A DNA stretch of 17,395 nucleotides from Bacilli bacterium (GCA_016302065.1 JAEDOI010000019.1:1-17395); one strand, 5' to 3'. Shown: positions 7,917-15,436, numbered from the stretch's first letter. The notes: generated from the letters alone by a model not told the origin. Numbers and translations: made by a program.

Positions 7917-8873
7917 TTATTTCCCTAATAATTTTGAAACTCTATCACTTTCATCAGTTGGACGTTTTCCTTTTTCAAATTGGATAATATGCTCACTTCT
8001 TAAATCAACTAAATAAGTCTTACTAACAATATCATGGAAACCAATCTTTTCTTTTGTTACACACATCAAAAGTAAATTTAAGCCAACAATAACGATTGAA
8101 AAATAAGTAAATTTTAAATAAATCAAAAAAGGAGCTAAGAATGAAATTAAATACAATATTAAATATCTAATTAAAATGTGATACCACTTTGGTTTACTAT
8201 TTGTAATTTTTCTAGCTAATCCAATTTTTAACATAAGCTGAGCTAATGTAGCATTGTTTTTTGTAAATAACGGAATTAAAAAATAAATAATAAAGGAGAC
8301 AAAAGTTAAAATAATAATTACTGAAAGAACCATCGTTAAATAAGTTTCATTTCCATTTTTAACAATTAAAGGATCACTATTTAAAAATTCAATTGCTAAA
8401 GAATATTGTTTTTCATAAAAATCTTTAAAAACCTTGTATTCAATATCATTTTTCTCAACTATGTTTTGACTATCATCTTTATAAAATAAATTGCTAGCAA
8501 TTTTAGCTTCGCTATATGTTTCAATTTTATTTAAACTCAAAGCCCTTTCATCATGAGTATAAAAATAAATAATTCTATCATCATAAGCTTCTTTTAAGTT
8601 ATCGTTTTCACCTATTTTCTCATCAACACTATATATTTTCTCATTAGATACAATATAAAGGTTAGATTCAATATATATTTCATTAACTTCATCAATTTTT
8701 GAAAAATAATTAAGTTTAGGAAAAATGAAAAAATAAGTTAACAAAAACAACCCTAAAACTAGGATTGCTCCAATTAAAAAATCTATTAAACCAGCACAAA
8801 AGCGGCGAACAATTGAAGGTTTATTCAAGGTTTTTTCTCTATTTTCGATATGTTCTGCCGCTTCTTTTGCCAT
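7917..8873 (-). CDS. RDD family membrane protein with a large extracytoplasmic insert
   Basis: The protein has 318 residues. Hallmark residues are present: RR at 23-24 and D31 in RRFCAGLIDF, and D281 in GFHDIVSKT. Predicted membrane segments are about 29-50, 179-201, 232-253 and 255-273. Between the first two is a polar loop of about 125 residues, longer than in typical RDD proteins and presumably outside the cell. RDD proteins are small membrane proteins of mostly unknown role; a few are reported as transport-related. The gene starts three bases after the ATPase stop without a strong ribosome site of its own, so translation is probably coupled. Context suggests an accessory to the ABC transporter, which is inference. 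Confidence 0.85.
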   Translation of the reverse strand: MAKEAAEHIENREKTLNKPSIVRRFCAGLIDFLIGAILVLGLFLLTYFFIFPKLNYFSKIDEVNEIYIESNLYIVSNEKIYSVDEKIGENDNLKEAYDDRIIYFYTHDERALSLNKIETYSEAKIASNLFYKDDSQNIVEKNDIEYKVFKDFYEKQYSLAIEFLNSDPLIVKNGNETYLTMVLSVIIILTFVSFIIYFLIPLFTKNNATLAQLMLKIGLARKITNSKPKWYHILIRYLILYLISFLAPFLIYLKFTYFSIVIVGLNLLLMCVTKEKIGFHDIVSKTYLVDLRSEHIIQFEKGKRPTDESDRVSKLLGK

Positions 8874-8876
8874 TTT

Positions 8877-10832
8877 TTATAATATCTTTACTTCACCAAC
8901 ACCAATGTTATTACCATCTTCTCCATCAAATAAAACTATTTGGTCACCAGTTATATTGAAATTAATTTCAGAATCAACTGGATAGTCGATTAAACCAAAT
9001 TGAACTGCTGAAAGAATTTCATCATGAAGATTAATCTTAACAGTAGTTTCCATTCCACTTGGAAGAGTCGAATAGGCTAAACCTTTAATAGCACCATCTT
9101 TTGAGATTGGTAAAAATTCTGGTCTTATACCTAAGATGACGCTATTTCCTTTTAAAGCGATATCATTATGAGCAATAAATCTTGCTTTTACATCTAAGAA
9201 TGAAAGGGTTAATTCGTTCTTCTTAGAAGATTTAATTGCTTCACATTTAATAAAATTAATACTAGGATTACCTACGAAATCAGCAACAAATAAGTTTGCA
9301 GGATTTGAATAAACAGTTAATGGTTTATCGTATTGTTGAAGAACACCTTTATTGATTAAACAAATTCTTGTTGCAAGAGTCATAGCTTCTAATTGGTCAT
9401 GGGTAACATAAACAAATGTTGAGTTTGTAGAAGTATGCAAACGTTTAAGTTCACCTCTCATTTCAAGTCTTAATTTTGCATCAAGGTTACTTAAAGGTTC
9501 ATCCATAAATAAGACTTTTGGTCCAGGAGCAAGAGTACGAGCAATAGCAACACGTTGTTGTTGTCCTCCACTTAGTTCACTTGGATATCTCCCCATGAAT
9601 TCAGAAATTTTTACAACACGTCCAACTTCTCTAACTTTAAGATCGATTTCTTCTTTTGAAAGTTTTCTATTCTTTAAAACATGGACTGTATCACCCTCAA
9701 ATTCACCATTCTTAAGATCAATAAATGGAATTAAAGAGCCATCTTCTCTAATCAAATAACCATCATTTGCATATTTATTTGTTAAAACTTGAATTTTAGC
9801 TCCATATTTCTTTTTAAGTGCTTCTAACGTAGAAATATATTTTTCTTTAAAAGATTTAATTTTTTCTTCAGTTTTTTCTTCGTTAGTTTCTGTTTCTTTT
9901 TCTATTAGTTTTTTAATATTTAAAGCAATTTTAGAAACTGGTAATTTTGCAAAAATAGTACATGCTTTTTCGCTATATTGTGTTGAATTTTTAATTAAAG
10001 TAGCTGCGTCAACACTACTATTTTTAGCTTCAACAACATAATTTATTAAAGATTCATGATTATCTAACATAGATAAAATTTCTTTATCTACACTATAATT
10101 AAAATCATAAGTAATAGGTCCTAGAACTCTACCATTTGGTAATAGTTTTAAACCTAGCTTTTCATATTTTGCTTCGATTGAAGTATTGTATTTAGTATAA
10201 GCTTTCTTGAATAAAAGGATTTCTTTTTTGATTGCATCTTCCATTCTAGCTGCTTCTACTTCACTAACTTCTTTATTAAATGATTTTTCATAAACTTTAT
10301 GATACATTTTATAAAGTTTTTTACTTGATAATTCAGTGATTTCATATTTATTTTCTAAAGCTACATAGATTTTATTAGGTTGTAATCTATTATCTTTATC
10401 AACACATGTTTCAATAAGCTCTTTAACTTCAGCAAAATTATCAACAATTTGCATCAATTTAATATTAGCAACATATTCAGCTTCATTTAATGGCATGTAT
10501 CCTTTTAAATTTTCAAGACCAAATTCAATATTTTTTTGAACAGTCATATGTGGCCAAAGAGCATAGTTTTGGAATAAGAAACCAATATCTCTTTTTGCAG
10601 GAGAAATATTAATACCTAATTCACTATCAAAAACAATCTTATTACCAATTGTAATTCTTCCTTCAGTTGGTGTTTCAAGTCCTGCAATCATTCTTAAAGT
10701 TGTAGTTTTACCACATCCAGAAGGACCTAAAAGTGTAACAAATTCTCTATCTTCAATAACCATATTGAGGTGATCAACTCCAACAAAATCACCCCATCTT
10801 TTTGAAACATTAATTAATTCAATTCTAGGCAT
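8877..10832 (-). CDS. ABC importer ATPase (FbpC/PotA/MalK type) with a large insertion in the helical domain
   Basis: This is the cytoplasmic ATPase that powers the importer encoded by the two upstream genes. All catalytic motifs are intact: Walker A GPSGCGKT (36-43), Q-loop Q88 in FLFQNYALWPHMTV, signature LSGGQQQR (420-427), Walker B VLFMDEP (440-446), D-loop SNLDA (448-452) and switch H478. A TOBE-like regulatory domain follows from about 525. The protein has 651 residues where relatives have about 350-380. The excess is one block between about residues 111 and 388, after NIEFGLENLK and before KEEIDLKVREVGRVV. It is charged, mainly helical in appearance, and contains two similar segments at 214-230 and 331-347. 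The insert sits in the domain that touches the permease. AGGAGG overlaps the permease stop and fixes the start at 10832. Confidence 0.93.
   Translation of the reverse strand: MPRIELINVSKRWGDFVGVDHLNMVIEDREFVTLLGPSGCGKTTTLRMIAGLETPTEGRITIGNKIVFDSELGINISPAKRDIGFLFQNYALWPHMTVQKNIEFGLENLKGYMPLNEAEYVANIKLMQIVDNFAEVKELIETCVDKDNRLQPNKIYVALENKYEITELSSKKLYKMYHKVYEKSFNKEVSEVEAARMEDAIKKEILLFKKAYTKYNTSIEAKYEKLGLKLLPNGRVLGPITYDFNYSVDKEILSMLDNHESLINYVVEAKNSSVDAATLIKNSTQYSEKACTIFAKLPVSKIALNIKKLIEKETETNEEKTEEKIKSFKEKYISTLEALKKKYGAKIQVLTNKYANDGYLIREDGSLIPFIDLKNGEFEGDTVHVLKNRKLSKEEIDLKVREVGRVVKISEFMGRYPSELSGGQQQRVAIARTLAPGPKVLFMDEPLSNLDAKLRLEMRGELKRLHTSTNSTFVYVTHDQLEAMTLATRICLINKGVLQQYDKPLTVYSNPANLFVADFVGNPSINFIKCEAIKSSKKNELTLSFLDVKARFIAHNDIALKGNSVILGIRPEFLPISKDGAIKGLAYSTLPSGMETTVKINLHDEILSAVQFGLIDYPVDSEINFNITGDQIVLFDGEDGNNIGVGEVKIL
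9669..10502 (-). other. About 279-residue insertion within the ABC ATPase
   Basis: This stretch encodes residues about 111-388 of the ATPase. Q-loop to signature distance is 332 residues here (Q88 to L420), against about 53 in MalK. I recognise no known domain in it. It is Lys/Glu-rich with heptad-like helical stretches around 170-225 and 300-345. The reading frame is open and base composition resembles the flanks, so it is part of the protein rather than an intron or transposon. Confidence 0.85.
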
Positions 10833-10836
10833 ATCT

Positions 10837-12798
10837 TTATCCTCCTATACCCTTATCGATAGATGCACCTGTAAGTTTATTAACAAGTAAATTAACAATA
10901 ATAACAAATGCAACAATTAATAAATTAATACCATTACTAATTTGAGTTAAACCATATGTATCGAAATATTGTAAAACATTAGTAATAAGTGTAAAGTTTG
11001 TTGTAATAAGAACAAATAATGTTAATTCTCTCATACAACTAATAAATGGAAGTAAATAACAACTTATAAATGATGATTTTTGAATTGGGAATAATATTTT
11101 AAACATTCTCTTAATCCATGGACAACCAGTCATAACAGCTGCTTCTTCAATTTCTCCACTAACTTGTAACATCGAATTAGTACCGCTTCTTGAAGCAAAT
11201 GGAAGAAATTTAATACTTCCTGCCATAATACAAATTAAAATAGCACCAAATTCACCACCTTTTCCAGAAGCATTTAACCATTCAAATCCTTTTTGGAAAG
11301 AAAGTGAAAAGAAAATTGCACCAAAACTTAAAGCAGGAATTAAATATGGGAGGAAAGCTAAATTAGAAACATAATTTGAGAAAAATCCTCTTCTATTTTT
11401 ACTAACAGCATATCCAATTAATATACCAAATGTTCCAGCAACTAATGCAGTAAGTACAGAAACAAGAACACTTCTTCCAAAACCTCTCCATATTGTAAAA
11501 TTATGCAAAATACCTTGAGACGATTGTCCTTGAGCAGACAATCTAACATCCAATTCTTCAGTAGTAATCCAATATCTTAAAGTAATTGATGTTATATCAC
11601 CACTATTTTCTTCAAGCGATTCAAGAATAAATGTTACAAGAGGAAATACAGCAAAGAACGTAACAAATAAAACTAAAATAGCACAAACAACCCATTTAAC
11701 CCATTTAGTTTGACTTCCACCAATTTTAACCTTGGTAACTTGTCCAGATTTACCACTAACAGTTGTAAATCCTCTTCTTGATTTAGTAAATGAGTTATTA
11801 ATTAAAAGAATAATGACACTTAAAAGAAGCAAGATAACTGCAACAACATAACCTTGACCTTTTTGACCTGTCGTCATTAAGAAACCTCTCATAGCTTGAG
11901 AAATAGAGGTAAAACTACTATCTTTATTTAAGAAAGCAGGTACAGTATAACTAGAAATTGAACTTGAAAATACAAGTAAAACTGTAGAAATAATTGCTGG
12001 AGCAACAATTGGTATAGTAATTCTACCTAAAATTTTTGCTCTACTTGCTTTTAATATGGTAGCTGCTTCTTCAAGGTTAGCATCCATATTTCTTAAAATT
12101 CCACCAATTAAAATATAAGCAAATGGGGAATAATGAATTCCTAAAACTAAAGCACATGGCCAAAAACCATATACTAGCCATTGAGGTGCACATATTCCTG
12201 TAAGCGATTGTAACATACCTACTTGATAATTTGAGGCCGCTAAAGCACTATTTTTAAAGAAATTTTCCCAAAACATTGCAATTGACCATGAAGGCATAAT
12301 GTAAGGGAAAATAAAAACAGTAGAAATATATTTTTTGAAAGGAATATTACTTCTTGTAATAAACCAAGCTAATACACCACCAACAATAACAGCAATTAAA
12401 CAAGCAACTATAGCCATTAAAATACTTTGTCCAAGTGGAGTCCAAAAATACTTCAATGAGAAGTCATACTGCGTTGTAAAAAGAGCAGTAGGCCATTGGC
12501 ACCAAGTCCAATCGCCTTTTTTTAGATTTAAATTCCATTGTTCGTTAAACGTTTTAGCTTCTTGTAAATGTTGAACTTTAAATGAATCAAAAAATAAAGA
12601 TACTAAAGGAATTAAAACGCTAACGGTCAATAAAATTGTGAAAAATAAAATAATTAGATTTTGAGGCTTAGAAAAAAAGGTTTTCAATGTATTTAAAAAC
12701 TTTTTCCATGTAAGGGTTTTACACCAGTAAATGAAATTTCTAAATGAAACCGCAATTGAATGCCCCCAACTCCTAATCTTATAACTTAATGAATTCAT
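10837..12798 (-). CDS. ABC importer permease, two fused MetI-type domains (FbpB/AfuB type)
   Basis: This is the inner-membrane channel of the importer, 653 residues, with about 12 predicted membrane segments in two halves (about 47-340 and 366-640). Each half has its own EAA coupling loop that docks on the ATPase: EEAATILKASRAKILGRITIP at 243-263 and EEAAVMTGCPWIKRMFKILFP at 551-571. A single chain with two permease domains is typical of the FbpB/SfuB, AfuB and phosphonate-type importers, so no second permease gene is needed. A hydrophilic N-terminal extension of about 45 residues precedes the first segment. ATG 12798 follows AAGGAA. The family carries ferric iron, 2-aminoethylphosphonate or hexose phosphates; sequence alone does not say which. 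The neighbouring SIS regulator, phosphatase and aldolases favour a phosphorylated organic (inference). Confidence 0.92.
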   Translation of the reverse strand: MNSLSYKIRSWGHSIAVSFRNFIYWCKTLTWKKFLNTLKTFFSKPQNLIILFFTILLTVSVLIPLVSLFFDSFKVQHLQEAKTFNEQWNLNLKKGDWTWCQWPTALFTTQYDFSLKYFWTPLGQSILMAIVACLIAVIVGGVLAWFITRSNIPFKKYISTVFIFPYIMPSWSIAMFWENFFKNSALAASNYQVGMLQSLTGICAPQWLVYGFWPCALVLGIHYSPFAYILIGGILRNMDANLEEAATILKASRAKILGRITIPIVAPAIISTVLLVFSSSISSYTVPAFLNKDSSFTSISQAMRGFLMTTGQKGQGYVVAVILLLLSVIILLINNSFTKSRRGFTTVSGKSGQVTKVKIGGSQTKWVKWVVCAILVLFVTFFAVFPLVTFILESLEENSGDITSITLRYWITTEELDVRLSAQGQSSQGILHNFTIWRGFGRSVLVSVLTALVAGTFGILIGYAVSKNRRGFFSNYVSNLAFLPYLIPALSFGAIFFSLSFQKGFEWLNASGKGGEFGAILICIMAGSIKFLPFASRSGTNSMLQVSGEIEEAAVMTGCPWIKRMFKILFPIQKSSFISCYLLPFISCMRELTLFVLITTNFTLITNVLQYFDTYGLTQISNGINLLIVAFVIIVNLLVNKLTGASIDKGIGG

Positions 12799-12819
12799 AA
12801 TTTTATTTCCTTATAAAGT

Positions 12820-12846
12820 TATGCAGGAGGCATAACCTCCTGCATA
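12820..12846. other. Strong intercistronic hairpin between binding-protein and permease genes
   Basis: An 11-base perfect stem TATGCAGGAGG (12820-12830) pairs with CCTCCTGCATA (12836-12846) across a five-base loop. It is unusually GC-rich for this DNA. On the minus strand it is not followed by a T run, so it is more likely an mRNA-stabilising or partial-attenuation element that keeps the binding protein more abundant than the permease. On the plus strand a T run starts nine bases later, but no plus-strand gene ends there. Confidence 0.7.
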
Positions 12847-12866
12847 TATTAAGATATTTTTTAAAA

Positions 12867-14186
12867 TTATTTTTTAGAAACAATTAATGATTGAATCTTT
12901 GTAATTTGAGCAGTCTTGACAGTCTTGAGATAGTTATAATCTTCAATGATTGATTTTTGCATCCAAGTTTCTTTTGTCCAGTCATTATCATTAACGCCAA
13001 CTGTTGTAGATGTACATGGATAATAATAACCATACATATTAGCAGCTTGACCAGCTTTATTTGGTGTTGAATCAGAATACATAACAGTTGTATAGAATTC
13101 TGGTGTAAGAATAAATCTAGCATATAAACATGCAGTATATGGGTGTTTTGCATTATTAACAATTTGTGAATACATTGTATACATAAATCCATTAAATCCT
13201 TCAATTGCTAAATCCCAACCAACTGTAGTCATTGCATTTGTTTCTTTTGTTCCATCACCATCAAGATCGTAAGTTTTTCCTGCAGCATCTTTCATCTTAG
13301 CGAAAGCACCATAATAAACAAATGGATCTTTACCTTCAACTTTAACTTCTTTACATTGAGTTTCTTTCATAGCTGTTCCATCACTTGAATGGAAAACTTT
13401 GATGTTATTAATAAATGTTGTGACATAGCAATCACCAATAGTTGTGTAAAGTTCGTTGCCTTTATCATCTTTCCAATCAGATGTTGCAAAATCTTTACCA
13501 TAATACTTCTTATAAGCAGCAGCTAATTTTGGAGCATTTGCTTCATCATATAATGATAATAAGAATGACATATTGATTTGTTCTGTAACTGGAGATTGGA
13601 AGGAAAGATTATCTAAATGACCTTCATCAGTATCTCTACCAGCAAGTTGCCAAATATTATGTAAGTCAACACCTAATGTCTTATTAACAAAGAAAATTTT
13701 GTTAAAGTGAATTCCTTTAAGTGGTAAAGTATCTTTTTCAGCTAATCCCATTTCAGCATAATCGCTTGGAACATAATTATGTAAAATTCCACTTTCAGCA
13801 TAATCAGCAAGAGATCTTGCATCTTGGACTAAAGCAAAGTCAGCAAAATAAGTTTGTTCAGCTTGATCAAGAGCGGTTAATAATTGATAATCTTTATAAC
13901 CATTATTGCAATATGTCTTTTCAGCTGGTAACCAAGTATAAATTTCGCAGAACTTTTTTAAACCTCTAGCGAGTGTTGAAGTTAATCCTACGACTTTAAA
14001 CGTATCGTTTGAGGCTTCCATTTCAGCTTTAGCAGCTTCTTCAAGTTCTTTTAATGACATTTTACTTGCTTTAGCGACAACATCAGCTGTTTCATTACCT
14101 GTTCCACTAGTACTATTACAGCTAACCATTGAAACTACGCCAAGTGATAATAACGATGCACACATTATTGTAAGTGCTTTTTTCAT
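12867..14186 (-). CDS. ABC importer substrate-binding lipoprotein
   Basis: The protein has 439 residues, with a signal peptide of about 22 residues ending in MVSC, so the mature protein starts at lipidated C23 and is tethered outside the membrane. A Ser/Thr/Gly linker follows. The body has the length and layout of an extracellular solute-binding protein, and its position directly upstream of a FbpB-like permease and ATPase supports this. It is too divergent for me to name a ligand. Features seen are a YYY cluster at 387-389, which could recall the tyrosines of iron-binding FbpA proteins but is not diagnostic, and an EF-hand-like loop DLDGDGTKE at 307-315. AAGGAGG lies 11 bases before ATG 14186. 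It is the first gene of the operon and probably its most highly expressed product. Confidence 0.85.
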   Translation of the reverse strand: MKKALTIMCASLLSLGVVSMVSCNSTSGTGNETADVVAKASKMSLKELEEAAKAEMEASNDTFKVVGLTSTLARGLKKFCEIYTWLPAEKTYCNNGYKDYQLLTALDQAEQTYFADFALVQDARSLADYAESGILHNYVPSDYAEMGLAEKDTLPLKGIHFNKIFFVNKTLGVDLHNIWQLAGRDTDEGHLDNLSFQSPVTEQINMSFLLSLYDEANAPKLAAAYKKYYGKDFATSDWKDDKGNELYTTIGDCYVTTFINNIKVFHSSDGTAMKETQCKEVKVEGKDPFVYYGAFAKMKDAAGKTYDLDGDGTKETNAMTTVGWDLAIEGFNGFMYTMYSQIVNNAKHPYTACLYARFILTPEFYTTVMYSDSTPNKAGQAANMYGYYYPCTSTTVGVNDNDWTKETWMQKSIIEDYNYLKTVKTAQITKIQSLIVSKK

Positions 14187-14231
14187 ATAAAATTTTTCCT
14201 CCTTAAAAATAAATTTTTAAATGATATCATT

Positions 14232-14260
14232 AGTTTACAAAGTTAAAGTTTAAATGACAA
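14232..14260 (-). promoter_or_regulatory. Predicted promoter of the transporter operon
   Basis: On the minus strand TTGTCA (14260-14255) is followed after exactly 17 bases by TAAACT (14237-14232). This leaves a leader of about 40 bases before ATG 14186. The -10 box is weak, consistent with activator dependence or tight control. Confidence 0.45.
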
Positions 14261-14269
14261 GAATTTTTT

Positions 14270-14283
14270 TGTAAGCGCTTACA
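14270..14283. promoter_or_regulatory. cre-like operator TGTAAGCGCTTACA
   Basis: This perfect 14-base palindrome fits the Firmicute catabolite response consensus TGWAANCGNTNWCA at every fixed position, so it is a likely site for CcpA or another LacI-family protein. It begins nine bases upstream of the predicted -35 box of the transporter promoter. That placement fits catabolite activation, or looping repression, better than simple promoter blocking. It is about 190 bases from the aldolase promoter. Confidence 0.75.
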
Positions 14284-14286
14284 TTT

Positions 14287-14301
14287 TGAAAAAAATTTTC
14301 T
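14287..14301. promoter_or_regulatory. Near-copy of the TGAAAATAATTTTCA palindrome
   Basis: TGAAAAAAATTTTCT matches the perfect palindrome at 14408-14422 in 13 of 15 positions and lies three bases from the cre-like site. It may be a second operator for the same regulator. In such AT-rich DNA chance similarity is possible. Confidence 0.35.
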
Positions 14302-14407
14302 TTATATATTTATTGTTTAAAAATTTAAATTTATTCGATGTTATCGATATTATTTTTATTTATTAATATATTTTATCAAAAGTTGTCAAATGCAAACTTT
14401 TTATCTA

Positions 14408-14422
14408 TGAAAATAATTTTCA
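14408..14422. promoter_or_regulatory. Perfect palindrome TGAAAATAATTTTCA, candidate RpiR operator
   Basis: Seven bases on each side of a central A are exact reverse complements. It lies 53 bases upstream of the predicted aldolase extended -10. Its half-site differs from the cre-like palindrome, so a different protein should bind. The RpiR-type regulator encoded at 6265-7149 is the only DNA-binding protein gene in the window and the obvious candidate. Confidence 0.45.
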
Positions 14423-14474
14423 CATATAAATTTTAATTTCAATAAAAATTTTCATTTTATTTTAAAATCAATAA

Positions 14475-14483
14475 TGATATATT
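14475..14483 (+). promoter_or_regulatory. Extended -10 promoter of the aldolase operon
   Basis: TGATATATT is an extended -10 element (TGn followed by TATATT) 21 bases before ATG 14505. The -35 region (around 14455-14460) is poor, as is common for extended -10 promoters. AAAGGGGA at 14491-14498 is the ribosome site. Confidence 0.4.
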
Positions 14484-14504
14484 AATCAAAAAAGGGGAAA
14501 ATTT

Positions 14505-15434
14505 ATGCCACTAGTAAATTTAAATCAACTTTATAAAGATGCTTATGTTAACAAATATGCTATTGGTGCATTCAATGTTGATACACTTGCTATGTGTAGA
14601 GCAGTTCTTGAAGTTAGTCAAAAAAATAGATCTCCAGTAATACTTATGTTTAGTGAAGGCAGCAGAGCCTTCATGCATCCTGGAAATATTAAAGATTTAA
14701 TTGAAAATATTTCACAAGATATTACTATTCCATTTGCCATTCATTTAGATCATGGAAGAAGTATTGAAAGTTGTATTAGCTGCATCGATGAAGGCTTTAC
14801 TAGCGTCATGATTGATGCTAGCAAGTATAGTTTTGAAGAAAATGTTCGTATCACTAAACAAGTTGTTGAATATGCTCATAAGCATAATGTAACTGTAGAA
14901 GCTGAAGTTGGATGTGTTGAAGCTTCAAAAAAAGATGAAGATAATTTCTATACTGATCCAGATGTTGCAATTAGATTCATTAAAGAAACTGGGTGCGATT
15001 CTTTAGCAGTTAGTATAGGTACTGGACATGGTTTAATGAAATTTAAAGAGGATGAAAAACCTCAATTAAGATTTGATATTTTAGAAAAAATTAATGAAAA
15101 ACTACCCTATTTCCCACTTGTTTTACATGGATCAAGTTCAATTTCGCCTTCACTACTTGAAGATTTTAATAAGTATGGAGGTAATATAAAAACTGCCAAA
15201 GGAATTGATGAAGCATTACTTTCAAAAGCTGCATCAATTAATGTATGTAAGATTAACATTGGAACAGACTTTAGGATGTCATATATTACAGGCTTAAGAG
15301 AAGCCTTAGCAAAAAATAGTGATAAATTTACACCAAGAACATTTTTAACCCCTGCTCTAGAAAAGATTAAAGAATGTGTTGATTATAAACAGAATCATAT
15401 ATTTAATAGCGTAAATCGCATAAAGGAGGAATAA
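14505..15434 (+). CDS. Class II ketose-bisphosphate aldolase, copy 1 (divergent active-site loop)
   Basis: This member of the zinc-dependent class II aldolase family cleaves ketose-1,6-bisphosphates to glycerone phosphate and an aldehyde. It has 309 residues. Retained are catalytic D82 and zinc ligand H83 in HLDHG (80-84), SVMIDAS (100-106), E132/E134 in VEAEVG, zinc ligands H175 in GTGHG and H208 in VLHGSSS, and the phosphate-binding segment KINIGTD. The usual loop after EAELG that reads G-x-E-D in copies 2 and 3 is replaced here by VEASKKDEDNF and is shorter, so a flexible active-site loop is altered. GTAHG is changed to GTGHG. The protein may prefer a different substrate, or may act as a partner subunit of the other copies. 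It is the first gene of the three-gene operon; its stop lies two bases from the next start. Confidence 0.9.
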   Translation: MPLVNLNQLYKDAYVNKYAIGAFNVDTLAMCRAVLEVSQKNRSPVILMFSEGSRAFMHPGNIKDLIENISQDITIPFAIHLDHGRSIESCISCIDEGFTSVMIDASKYSFEENVRITKQVVEYAHKHNVTVEAEVGCVEASKKDEDNFYTDPDVAIRFIKETGCDSLAVSIGTGHGLMKFKEDEKPQLRFDILEKINEKLPYFPLVLHGSSSISPSLLEDFNKYGGNIKTAKGIDEALLSKAASINVCKINIGTDFRMSYITGLREALAKNSDKFTPRTFLTPALEKIKECVDYKQNHIFNSVNRIKEE

Positions 15435-15436
15435 AT

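Larger units (their letters stand above)
14187..14504. other. Divergent control region between transporter operon and aldolases
   Basis: This 318-base stretch without a gene is extremely AT-rich. It holds back-to-back promoters, a cre-like palindrome, a second palindrome with a near-copy, and several A/T tracts (AAAATTTT-type) that may bend the DNA. I see no small ORF or RNA gene in it. Confidence 0.8.

Noticed and set aside
12335..12574. 79-residue plus-strand open frame opposite the permease
   Set aside because: It is the antisense shadow of a well-supported permease gene, with no ribosome site and no recognisable motif.
12884..13204. 106-residue open frame on the minus strand inside the binding-protein gene
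   Set aside because: It is a shifted-frame shadow of the binding-protein gene, rich in Leu, Ile, Met and His with no family motif.
10837..14186. Firm assignment as a ferric iron transporter (fbpABC)
   Set aside because: The same architecture carries phosphonates and hexose phosphates, and the context fits phosphorylated organics better. The YYY cluster in the binding protein is not diagnostic.
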